64,000 nt of DNA, from assembly GCA_964473525.1 (NCBI GenBank), contig CAYYPK010000036.1, forward strand, positions 1-64,000. The letters are read 5' to 3'. Shown here in pieces: positions 44,201-52,500 of this stretch. The notes beneath the pieces are model-generated. The model did not search any database. It had not been told where the DNA came from and saw only the letters and a list, made by a program, of their open reading frames with translations. This DNA is from GCA-2687025 sp964473525 (GTDB lineage Bacteria; Poribacteria; WGA-4E; GCA-2687025). Position numbers and translations under genes: made by a program. Position 1 is the stretch's first letter, and every line of letters starts with the position of its first letter.

Positions 44201-46589
44201 TAGTCTTACGGGTGGCGACAATGCGTCCTTCGACCCCTTGGAGCTTAATGCGCTCGAGCGTTCTCTCGGCGGCGATTCTGCGAGCGGCGGCGGAGCCGAC
44301 GTAGCCGCGCTGGAGGGGTCGCTGACATCTGGGGCGGGCGCGTTCGGCGCCGGCGCCAACACGATGGGTGTCCAGGTGTTGGACCTGTCGGGGAACGTCT
44401 CCTTCTCGTCATGGTCGTTCGACGTCACGCTTGATCCCCCGGCGCGGCCGACGTTCTCCGCGACAACCGCGCTCCGCAACTCGCGTTCGGCGTCCATTGA
44501 CGGCGTGATTCCCGACGTGGCGGTGTCGGGTGGCTTGCCTATCACCATCCAACTGCGGGTGAACGGCAACTCGGCGGGACTCCTGGAAATCAACGACGAC
44601 AGCGGCGAGTTCGTCTTCGACAACGTGAACCTGTCGGACGGCGACAACCTCATCACGGCGACGGCGGAGGATTCCGCTGGCAACCTGAGCGACACGTCCG
44701 AGACGCTGGCGGTCGTGCTGGACGAGGAAGCGCCGACCATCGCGGTCGACCCCGTGCCCGCGGAGGCAAGCTCGAGCTTCTTCACCATCGCGGGTTCCAT
44801 CAGCGACAACCAGCCGGTGGACCTGGACTCGGTTGTCCTCTACGTCAACGACGACGAGATTGAGCTGAGCAAGTCGCAGGGGCGGTTCACGCAGAGCGTC
44901 ACGCTTGGCGACGGCGCCAACGAGCTCCGCATTGAGGTGGAGGACGCCGCTGGGAACGAGACCGAGTCCGAGACCTTCACGGTAACACTCGACCTCGCGC
45001 CACCGACGACCGCGCCGGACAACATCACCGCCCTACCGACCGCCGACTCGCGCGGCATCCGGCTGGGTTGGACGGCAGATGCCAACGCCGGCTCCTACAA
45101 CGTCTATCGCTCGCTAGTCGCCTTCACCGACGCTACCGACCTGACGCCGGTAGCGGCGAGCGTCGACGACACTGGCTACACGGACACTACGGTGCTGGCG
45201 GGACGGATGGCGTACTACGCGGTCGCGTCGGTCGACGGGGCGGGGAACTTCGACGCGTCCGTGCTGTCGCCTGTACTTGCCGTCGCCCTTATGAAGGACG
45301 CTGGTGGCGTGGCCGCGCTCGACGACGGCACGTCGTTGCGCGTGCCTCGTAGTGGGCTGTTTGCCAACGCGCTGCTAACCGGCACGGTAGAAATCGGCAC
45401 GCCGTCTTCGGTCCCATCGCTGGAAGGTGGTATCGACGACACCGCGCGCGAGGTGACCGTGCGCACGTCGACCGGGGCGATCGTGAACTCCTTCAACATC
45501 CCGGCGGCGTTGACGCACCGAGTGCCGCTCGGCGTCACGATCAACGCGGATTCACCGCAGACATACCAACTCAGCGCGCAGGACTGGGACGCGCTTGCCA
45601 GCGTAACCAGCGCCTCGCTGAGGACGGTCACGGCGGATATCGGCAGCTCAGGTGTGTACCAGCTGGGCGAGGCTTCCGCAGCCGCTCCGTGGGATGTCAA
45701 CGGCGACGGCGTCGTGAATATCCTCGACCTTGTCACTGTCGCGCGCCTCTTCGGGCAGTCGGCCGCTGCGGGAGAGAGCGCGGACACGAACGGCGACGGC
45801 CTCGTGAACATCATCGATCTTGTCACGGTGTCGAGCCACTTCGGCGAGACGGTTGGCGCGGTCGGCGCCCCACGCCTGATCGCGCAGGGCGAGCCGGTCG
45901 TAGACGTCTACACACGCGTCGTCGACCTGCCCGGCGGCAGACGCGAGTTGGAACTCGTGGCGGATTCGTCCGTGAACCTGGCGGGCTACGAAGTCGCCAT
46001 CGACCCGGGCGCCGGCGAGATCAAGTCCATGAACCGAGGCGACATCTTCGGTCGCGAGGCGTTCTGGGTCGACCCGACCCAGGTGAACGGCGCGACGCGG
46101 GTCGCTGCTGTGCGGCTGGACATCGCGGGATCCTCGCTCGCTGTCAAGAAGAGCGGTGTACTCGCGCGCTTTACCGTGGACAGCTCAACGACAGGCGTGA
46201 CGCCGGACGTGCGCCTGCGGGACATCCGCTTCACGAACCACAGAGGCGAACTGCTGGCGCATCGCGTTGGGCCGCCTCCGCCACTGGAGCGGGCCTTCTC
46301 GACGGCGCTGCTGCCGAACTACCCGAACCCATTCAACCCCGAGACGTGGATACCGTTCACGCTCGCGGAGGAGAGTGACGTCACGCTCCGGATCTACGAC
46401 ATGGACGGGCAGGCGATCCGCACGTTGGAGTTGGGCGCGCGCGCCGCTGGCTCACATGCCTCGCGCGACGCCGCCGCTTACTGGGACGGCCGGAACGAAC
46501 TCGGGGAGCACGTCGCCAGCGGCGTGTACTTCTACGAGCTGAACGCGGGAACGTACCGCAAGATCAGAAGGATGGTGATCCTCAAATGA
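35244..46589 (+). CDS. giant secreted cadherin/Ig-repeat protein with FN3, dockerin, cohesin-like and FlgD-like domains
   Basis: The protein has 3781 residues. The chosen ATG has GAAGGTG before it and begins a signal peptide (FAFSALLLLTSAAWQADA); 30 upstream codons are excluded. After an N-terminal beta domain come tandem cadherin/VCBS-type repeats (about 200-1810), with acidic calcium-like motifs such as ATDPDGDNVTLTV. Bacterial Ig-like repeats follow (about 2010-3250, GEAEVTVTVEDD and TSTDAVGNTADAD types). Then FN3 (about 3254-3344), a two-loop dockerin (about 3482-3537, DVNGDGVVNILDL and DTNGDGLVNIIDL), a cohesin-like domain (about 3551-3674) and the FlgD-like tail. It is probably a calcium-stiffened surface fibre or adhesin. 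The next giant gene overlaps its stop. Confidence 0.93.
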   Translation: MESVTASARVRRALFAFSALLLLTSAAWQADALEAADPFLALDANNWVSTIDISGSVNGIAYIPEPRAFGIHPSATDGFDNNIDFVRPPAPPTNPGATDAESPQVYFSLTADMEPVDHVQFLRDDLRGAPADTTVGTTWALTVYNPTVSIVSLSWDMTDLDEEWSEASITDESTGVGISMRENFGVDAPALTTSEYTIRVRVNLNEPPVFDTVSSVSILEDSPTTITLTGVDAGADDETDQTLTFTVTSNNTDLLPDPVLSGDGTTRDLYLEPVADANGEAEVTVTVEDDGTTRDLYLEPVADANGEAEVTVTVEDDGITGGLHSNTSTQTFTVTVAAVNDEPTIDGPLDQVVSEDGGAQVLTLASVGVGGGDDEATTQTITIEAFTSDGDVIPTPTVTDTGSDWELTYEPAADVNTDASGSVEITVIVSDDGGGNAFDIAETSVSFLVDVLAVNDPAVPVATTATTFQNIPVDITLAASDIEGDDLEYFVVSAPAGGSIDEASGDITTGEFVVTYTPDLDFSGDDTFTYAVNDGTEDSAAVEVSVEVVANESPVVTVEADFEVTVVQGFDLVIPLEITDGDSTEFVGEITIAAGGGVAVLAEDVLSVTYTPDSTFIGEDAFALTVTDAEGATSDELAVIVDVTLPNQAPSIEEIGQVEVTKNVSALIIVNATDPDDDELTFEFGTFPENGAIVQDGLVVTYEPLTGYVGTDLFSVIASDEEFTSNEVFIEIVVVNQIPFANSAEDVTFEGESVQIPLFATDADGDELTFIVVTEPASGEAFIDGASAVYTPEIGFADFDTFEVAAFDGIDQSEAVSVVVEVLAVNDPPILSLDAAAELSAIPGEPLTIPLVIEDPDSEVFTIEIVSGPAQGVAEPGADGFSVVYTAPAEAEGEDTFSVRAVDDGAEPAASEELSLTINLLILDQTPIVQDVGPLAGPKNNAIDVPLVGEDPNDDELTFEVSREPENGGVVIEGSIAFYTPAEGFSGEDSFAYVASDGQFTSAPAEVALTVENALPVADETAAPGVEDEPLTVELTGSDPDGDPLTFEIVEPPRRGEAVLEGQTVTYTPRADFSGTDEFSFVVNDGDIASDPAVVTLNIEPFDDPPTINTERTLSDIRADEGELPRTLSLGDPDPLFTDPDSPVTIAAGSDDLEVVETFLDGTTLTLTFVNPGITTVEVSATGAEEVASFIVEVVALELRNDPPELQPIDSQFVVEGDDLIFEPSATDPDEDTLTWSLVGVERFGTAADGDTEPIVDVDPDTGATTFGVENITGIEEQFSVEIAVADETNDPVSASAFITVTSSNEPPVVSAPDVIVAEVDVAVSFDVSVTDPDGDEVTIQSSVRERDTEIVADSQDSVRSFNVADVVLVGDESLKTFTFTPTDAVSGRILTFQWVADDGQDSSTGETQIQVGQDVNLPPTMDAIDDIEVDEGGSLEVVVTAEDPDVEPGEELSVTVDGLPAEADFDAATGTISWLDIGYDRAASYTITATATDAGGLEASQTFRVRVNDVNRDPELTATSSASADAVPAVISLQRLTVLTLDFAATDPDGDNVTLTVRGVPGWARIKQGGTPTDPTVSIELEPAIDAEDLTASVSATDSGGSTVEVEVAIVLEAPPNTAPTIEDIAPITVVEEETAEFAVEVADEDGDDLTVTPASLPDGASFEDGAFVWTPERGQAQATAYAVALTVDDGNGGQAETTAEVTVLAAPNRAPEITAIDDVTLVEGETVSVTAEVTDLDGDETQLEVQTDFLASNTTVDEASGDITFVTEEGVDGVGEGYYSVTVVATDGQDGETAVTFLLTVEPAQVGGAQELAIRAALVSPKVGTAEDLFSFGAVVTTAVGDPDTVTLTVVSDDGSFQESAMGAVGEAAASGARYGVDLQLAPGSYTFTVVATAAGETVTRDEDGPVVEEALIDISNVVASGVTEDISVAFDLSNPNPGQTVTIGVDYRDVDSEAWLPASVSGSISALRNGSHAFTWHSGSDIPDALGETYQLLLTAGTSGERISDGFAVVNASPTPPTLDELEPSAESSLVITGTTEITGADIDVIIDEQNVGTTTAEDDGTFRFVTADLQPGAYEVRATASILGVSSVRSAPIEVVVDSALPTLEIVSPERGSEVPTLEPIISFRVDFGLSGGDPSEVAVALNGKTAAVSYDATSELYSVRETLFDQRLYLASVRASKYNGLTLSDAWAFTVNLAASDTIAPTAVSFEPTGSISESSPTVKLVVSDGETGIDTESVELLLNGVVIDAPYSPKDTNSGTASGIPTDPLVDGDYTASATFDDLAGNPGEAEWSFAVDTTPPAPPTFTTPTADDPAVTSDATFTVLGEAEAEAEVVVVVGGAVVGTVTPSADGTWAFSVDLAAGATDVQAQARDALENVSELSDPVSIVLDAEAPQLTLATPALETATPNLQPTFSGSVTDALSGVDPASVTLEIDSTPVDVTFDEAAGTFTYDAETPFATDTTILVRVAATDGAGNPAEINGSVTFDAALSDITAPAILNPQINGIGLVSGSETPIQSSDATIEFVVTDDLSGVERVFGTLDGAEVEFTVADTSATLDLVGLAEGSHVLLVSAADVAGNTGEPQQYDFVLDIGTTPPVLTAPELTNAADLVVTGSGIEDGATVSVLVNGVPVETTAQGTEFQTGVVSLDEGENTITATSTDAVGNTADADAITVILDTTAPELAFLDPLADSTVNAQTDTIVVRASDATGIDATRIDLTVDGETVTPAVDADGTITYVAPEPFASSGTAEPASHFASIVVGDLAGNTSRLGAQFYVDGKEPLVEGFIPAENEIVPSLEPTISATIVADDLDLDSVDISVSAQGEPRASIVGDANYDIDAGTGQWSYFPLLEDKTTYEVVVTAADHVGNIVISVWAFAIDTEAEDTSEPSTTILFPEPGENINEVSLDILSFAVGDSSGIDGVTMFVNDPTGTSPLSIGRLEEEGIAEFNRRTGVIRIRGRKLLAKQGARGGFSFDPLELNALERSLTGGDNASFDPLELNALERSLGGDSASGGGADVAALEGSLTSGAGAFGAGANTMGVQVLDLSGNVSFSSWSFDVTLDPPARPTFSATTALRNSRSASIDGVIPDVAVSGGLPITIQLRVNGNSAGLLEINDDSGEFVFDNVNLSDGDNLITATAEDSAGNLSDTSETLAVVLDEEAPTIAVDPVPAEASSSFFTIAGSISDNQPVDLDSVVLYVNDDEIELSKSQGRFTQSVTLGDGANELRIEVEDAAGNETESETFTVTLDLAPPTTAPDNITALPTADSRGIRLGWTADANAGSYNVYRSLVAFTDATDLTPVAASVDDTGYTDTTVLAGRMAYYAVASVDGAGNFDASVLSPVLAVALMKDAGGVAALDDGTSLRVPRSGLFANALLTGTVEIGTPSSVPSLEGGIDDTAREVTVRTSTGAIVNSFNIPAALTHRVPLGVTINADSPQTYQLSAQDWDALASVTSASLRTVTADIGSSGVYQLGEASAAAPWDVNGDGVVNILDLVTVARLFGQSAAAGESADTNGDGLVNIIDLVTVSSHFGETVGAVGAPRLIAQGEPVVDVYTRVVDLPGGRRELELVADSSVNLAGYEVAIDPGAGEIKSMNRGDIFGREAFWVDPTQVNGATRVAAVRLDIAGSSLAVKKSGVLARFTVDSSTTGVTPDVRLRDIRFTNHRGELLAHRVGPPPPLERAFSTALLPNYPNPFNPETWIPFTLAEESDVTLRIYDMDGQAIRTLELGARAAGSHASRDAAAYWDGRNELGEHVASGVYFYELNAGTYRKIRRMVILK
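36030..36191 (+). repeat. exact tandem duplication of 81 bases
   Basis: Bases 36030-36110 and 36111-36191 are identical. Each encodes 27 residues from DGTTRDLYLEP to VTVTVED. The frame is kept, but one cadherin-like domain gains an extra hairpin-sized piece. It is either a recent duplication or an assembly error. Confidence 0.95.
44161..44337 (+). repeat. degenerate FDPLELNALERSL peptide repeat
   Basis: Within the 3781-residue protein, FDPLELNALERSL occurs twice, separated by TGGDNAS. Gly/Ser-rich sequence and a third, decayed copy, ADVAALEGSLTS, follow. The segment is predicted helical, unlike the surrounding beta domains, and splits one Ig-like domain from its last strand. Confidence 0.8.
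45688..45855 (+). other. dockerin-type calcium-loop pair inside the 3781-residue protein
   Basis: Two copies of D-x-N-G-D-G-x-V-N-x-x-D-L occur about 35 residues apart (DVNGDGVVNILDL and DTNGDGLVNIIDL). This is the duplicated loop-helix of type I dockerins, which bind calcium and cohesins. Confidence 0.85.
46317..46586 (+). other. FlgD-like C-terminal domain, copy 2
   Basis: About 90 residues, from NYPNPFNPETWIPF to RRMVILK, with AYWDGRNELGEHVASGVYFY in between. Confidence 0.9.
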
Positions 46590-49500
46590 GACAGCCGAAT
46601 CACGACAGCCACATCGTCGATGCGCGACGCGATGGCCTCCGCCGTGAGTTGGGTCGTCTCATGCTCGCGATGGTCACGTCTCTAGGGATACTGTGCTCGG
46701 CGGCTTCGGATGCGTGGGGCAACAACGCGCTGTCCTTGGATGGGGCGGACGACTACGTCATCATGACTGGTGACCCAGCTGCACTGAAACTGACCGGCCC
46801 CATGACCGTTGAGGCGTGGTTCAAGCACCCCGTGGGCGGCGTCTCCGCCCCTGCCGTGGTCGCGAGCAAGGCCGGGGCTGGGGGCCCCTCATGGGTGATG
46901 GACCTGCTAGGTGATGGCACGCTGGAGTTTGTCGCGTTCGGGGTGAATGGTGTGGATCCGCCTTCGTTCACCACGAGCACGACGACTCTCGACGACGGGG
47001 CGTGGCACCATGCAGCCGGCGTGTGGGACGGAGCCCTCGCTTACCTCTACATCGATGGCGTGCTCGAGTCCACGGGACCGGCTGGGCCGACCACGTTGTG
47101 GGACACGACAGACGAGGTGGTCATTGGCACGGATGCCACTCTGGATCCCGTCGCGCTGTTCACCGGCGAGATCGACGAGGTGCGCATCTGGGACATCGCC
47201 CGGTCGGACGCCGATATCACCTCGACTATGAACACGGTCCTCCTGGGGACCGAACCCAACTTGGTCGGCTACTGGAACTTCGACGATGGGACCACCAACG
47301 ATGTGACGCTGAACGGCAGCAACGGTACCGCTGGCGGCGGGGCGTCGATCATCGTGTCCGACGCGCCGGTTTCCGGCGCCGCCGCCACGGTCGGCGAAGT
47401 GCTGTCTCTAGACGGCGTCGACGACAGTGTGGCGATGCCTGACAGCAGTGTCTACAACTTCGGGTCCGCGACGCCGTTCGCGGTTTCCTTCTGGATGAAG
47501 CCGGACGCGACGCAGCTAGACACTACGATCCCGGTCAACACGGTGCTCGGCAAGGGGACGCACACCTCGGGCGCGTTCCCGTTCCTCTTCCGCTACGTGA
47601 ACTACACCGACCCAACGTACCCCGGTAGCGTCGCCTTGTCGCGGTTCGACGGCGCCACCTCCCCGGAGATTATCTCGGGCGCCTTGTTGAACGATGGCGC
47701 GTGGCATCACGTCGCCGCCGTGAGTGACGGGTCAACGCTATCGCTGTATATCGACGGCGTCCTGGACGGCACGGCGTCGGAAGCGGGCCTTGGCGCCACA
47801 GGCAACGCCGCCGGCCTGTCCGTGGGGATCGACACGGACGCGCTGTACCCGTTCACCGGATCGGTAGACGAGATCCGCATCTGGGACGGTTGGTTGACGG
47901 ACACGGAAGTCGCTGACGATATCACGGCCGTGACGCCCACGGCTCCCGCGAACGGTGGTTCGTCCGTCGGTCAGTGGTCATTCGACGGTGATGCGTTGGA
48001 CGCTAGTGGGTACGCTAACGACGGCGCCTTCCTGAACGGCGCCGCGACCGTTGCGACCCCCGTGGCGGACGTGTCCGTCAGTTCGTTGGATTTCGGAGCG
48101 GTCGAAACATCGACGACGAGCGCGGCCCAGAGCTTCACGATAGGGAACCCGGGCGCGTCGGACCTGTACGTCAGCAGTGTCACGCCGACCGACGCGACCC
48201 ACTATACCGTCACGGGCAGGGCCACGCCGTACACGCTTTTTGCTGGGGATCCTGCCGAGTCGTACGACGTGACTTTCACGCCTGACGCGTCCGGCGCTGT
48301 CGATGCGTACGTGACGCTCACTCATGATGGGCGCGGGCTTGGGTCGGTTGCTGTCACGGGCTCTGGCGCGGCAGCAGCCGGTGCGAACTCGGTGCTGCTG
48401 GATGGCGTCGACGACTACGTCATCATGAGTGGCGACCCCGCAGCGCTGAAGCTTACTGGCCCCATGACCATAGAAGCGTGGTTCAAGCACCCCGTCGGCG
48501 GGGTTGCGGCGCCGGCGGTGATCGCGAGCAAGGCCGGCGTCGGCGGCCCATCCTGGGTCATGGACTTGCTGGCGGACGGCACCATGGAGTTCCTCACTTT
48601 CGGCGCGCCCGAGGTCGAGGCTCCGTCTGTCACTACCAGCACGACGATGCTCGATGACGGAACATGGCACCACGCAGCGGGGGTGTGGGACGGAACCCTC
48701 GCTTACCTCTACATCGATGGAGCGCTCGAGTCGACGGGAGCTGCTGGCCCCACTACGTTGTGGGACACGACGGACGAGGTGGTAATCGGCACTGACGCTA
48801 CCCTGGATCCCGTTGCGCTTTTCACCGGCGAGATCGACGAGGTGCGCATCTGGGACACTGCGCGATCCGCTGGCGACATCGCCGCCGACATGAACACGAC
48901 TCTCACCGGGTCCGAGACGAACCTGGTGGGATACTGGAACTTCGACGACGGGACAACGAACGACCTGACGGCGAACGGCAGCCACGGAACCACCGGCGGC
49001 GGAGCCACGCTCGTGACGTCCGAAGCGCCTCTGTCGGGAGGCGCGGCGTCTGGATCCCATGTCCTGACTCTGGACGGCATCGACGATTACGCCATCGCGC
49101 CACACAGCGCGCTGTACGACTTCAGCAACAACACGCCGTTCGCCGTGAGTCTGTGGATGAGACCCGCCGCCACGCAGAACTGGACCGGCTACAAGCACAA
49201 CGACGTGCTCGGCAAGTGGACCAACGGCGGCACGGCCGCGTATCCGTTTGTCCTGCGCTACACGAACGAGAGCGATGTCGACGTTGGGGTGCTGAAGGCG
49301 ATCAGGTGGGACGGGACGTCCGCAGCCGAGGCGTTCTCCACCGAGCTCGTCAACGACGGGTACTGGCATCACGTCGCCATGGTGAGTGACGGTACGACGT
49401 TCTCGCTCTATGTCGATGGGCAGTTCCAGGATTCGGCGTCAGAGGCCGCTCTGGGATCGACATCGAGCGGGGCGGACCTGTGGATGGGTATCCGCGGAGA

Positions 49501-52500
49501 TGTCGACTACCCGTTCACGGGCGAGCTGGACGAGATCCGCATCTGGGACGGCTGGCTGACCGACGACGAGATCGCCGACGATATGAGCTCGACGACGCCC
49601 GTGACGCCGCTCAACGGCGGCTCACTGGTTGGTCAGTGGTCGTTTGACGACGGCTCGCCGGCGGACCTCAGCGGCGGTGGCAACGACGCCGCGCTCGTTA
49701 ACGGCGCCGCGACCGCGCCGGCCGCGGTGGCGTCCCTCGACTACTCCTTGCTCGACTTCGGGGCGGTCGCCACCACGGCGGATCTCAGCTTCCTCCTTAC
49801 GAACCCCGGCTCCGACACGCTGAACATCGGCAGCGTCAGCATCGCGGACGCGCGGTACGCGTTGACGGCCGGGACCGCAGGCAGCTTCGCTCTTTCCGCA
49901 GGCGCGAGCGAGTCCTACACGGTGACCTTTACGCCCGACGTCGCCGCCACCATCGACGCCGAGGTCTTCATCGACCACGACGGCCGCGGCCCGGTAGTCG
50001 TGACCCTGAGTGGCTCGGGAGTGGCCGCGGCCGGCGACAACGCCATCCTGTTCGATGGGGTGGACGACTACATCACGATTGATGGAGATCCGGCGGCCCT
50101 CAAGCTGACCGGTGCGCTCACGGTCGAGGCCTGGTTCAAGCATCCGGCGTCCGCAGTGGCAATTCCCGCCGTAATCGCAAGCAAAGCGGGCGACGGAGGA
50201 GCGTCATGGGTTCTGGATCTGTCCAGCACGGACGGCAACATCGAGTTCCTCGCATTTCCCGACGGCGCGAGCGCGTCGGGCGCGCTTAGCGGGCAGATGC
50301 TGAACGATGACGTGTGGCACCACGTCGCTGGCGTCTGGGACGGTGCGGAGACCCGACTGTACGTTGACGGTGTTCTCGCCGCCACCGGGCCAACTAGCCC
50401 AGGCGCGTTGGTGGACACCACGCACGAGGTTGTCATCGGCTCCGACGCCACGCTGGACCCAGCGGTGTCGTTCACTGGCGAGATCGACGAGGTGCGCATC
50501 TGGGATGTCGCGCGCACCGTTGGCGAAATCGCCGCGAACATGAACACGACTCTCGCCGGGTCTGAGGCGAACCTGGTGGGCTACTGGAACTTCGACGATG
50601 GGACGGCGGACGATCTGACCGCCAACGCGAGCCACGGGACCATCGGCGGTGGCGCGTCTACGTTCGCATCGCCGGTCGTGGACGTTTCGGTCACCGCGCT
50701 CGACTTCGGCGCGCAGGAGACAGGCGTCCAGAGCGCCGGTCAGACCTTCACTCTGACGAACAGCGGAGACAGCACGGTCACCGTCTCGACGGTCAACGCC
50801 GACGACCCAAGTCGCTATGCGATCACCGGCGGCCCCGGTCTGCCTCTGTCGCTTAGTGTTGGTGAGACGAGCTCCGAGCAGATTCTCACGCTCGACGGGT
50901 TCGATGACTATGTCGAAGTCGGCAACACTGCCTCGCTTCAGATTACCGGCCCCGTAAGCGTTGAGTCCTGGTTCCGTACGAGCAAGGACTACACGGCGAC
51001 GACGCCTTTCAACGTCCTCGCCGGGAAGTGGTTCGCGGGCGGCACACGCGCCGCCTACACGCTAGCTATGTCTGATCCGGCCCACTTCGCCGACACGAAC
51101 GGGCTGTCGTTCATCATCTACAACGACTCCCTGACTCACCTCGCTGCCAGCAGCGGCGAGTTCTACAACGACGGCGAGTGGCACCACGCGGCAGGGACGT
51201 GGGACGGAACCACGATCAGCCTGTACGTGGACGGCGTGCTTGTCGCAAGCAACACCGACGCGGCGTTCGGCGCGATCAGCAACATCAGCGACCAGTTCCG
51301 CATCGGGACCGACGCCTGGGCAGACGGGACGCGGTGGTTCGAGGGTGACCTTGATGACGTGCGTGTGTGGAGCGTGGGCCTCACGGAGGCGGATGTGCAG
51401 GCCGGGATCACGACGGCTGTCGATCCCGCCTCCGTGGGCCTCGAGGGCTTCTGGGAGTTCAACTCCTCGGCCGGCGCTGATTCCACCGCGAACGCCAACG
51501 ACGGCACATTCTCCGGCGGCGCGTTCACAGTGACCTCTCCCGTCGTCGACGCTTCCGTCACCGCTCTGGACTTCGGCGCGCAGGAGACAGGCGTCCAGAG
51601 CGCCGGCCAGACCTTCACGCTGACAAACAGCGGAGACAGCGCCGTCACGATCTCAGCGGTCGACGCGAGTGACCCGAGTCGCTATTCGGTCGCAGGCCCC
51701 GGGTTGCCGCTGGCGTTGAGCGTAGGTGAAACGAGTTCTGCGTTCACGGTGACGTTCACGCCTGACACCGTGGGCGAACTCGACTCAGCTGTCCTTCTGA
51801 CGCACGACGCACGCGGGCTGGCCTCGATCGCCCTCTCTGGCGAGGGACAGGCGGCTGCGGGCGCGAACGTCGTTTCACTCGACGGCGTCGACGATCTCGT
51901 GGACACGGGCGTCACCTTCGCCAATGACCTCGACGTAGCGTTCACGCTGGCAGCCTGGGTGCGCCTCAACAGCTATCCGGCGGTCGAGGGCGTGATCGTC
52001 GGGCAAGACGGCGTGCACCAACTGTCCGTGAAGTCGTCTGGCTACCCGAGGGCGTCGTATGACACCGGGGAGTGGTCCGAGGACGTGTACGGCGCGTCCC
52101 TGTTCCCGTTGGCCCGGTGGACACATATCGCGGGCACGTACGATGGTACGAACCTCACGATCTACATTGACGGGGTCGCGAACGCCACGTGGGTCGTCTC
52201 GGGCGGTCCGTTGACTGCGACATCCCCACTACAATTCGGAGGCATCGACTCCACCGCATCTGGCGGGTGGTCTGGCGACTTCCTAAATGCGGACATCGAC
52301 GAGGTCCGCGTGTGGAACAGCGCGCTAACAGAGACCGAAATCCAGGCGGAGATGAACACTGAGACCGTCGTCACAGGCGCCAGCCTACTCGGCCACTGGA
52401 ACTTCGACGCCGGCTCCGTTGTCGACGAGGTGTCGTCCACGGTTGGCAGCGTCACTGGCGGCGCCAGCATCTTCGACACCCCGGCGCTTGAGGTGTCCGC

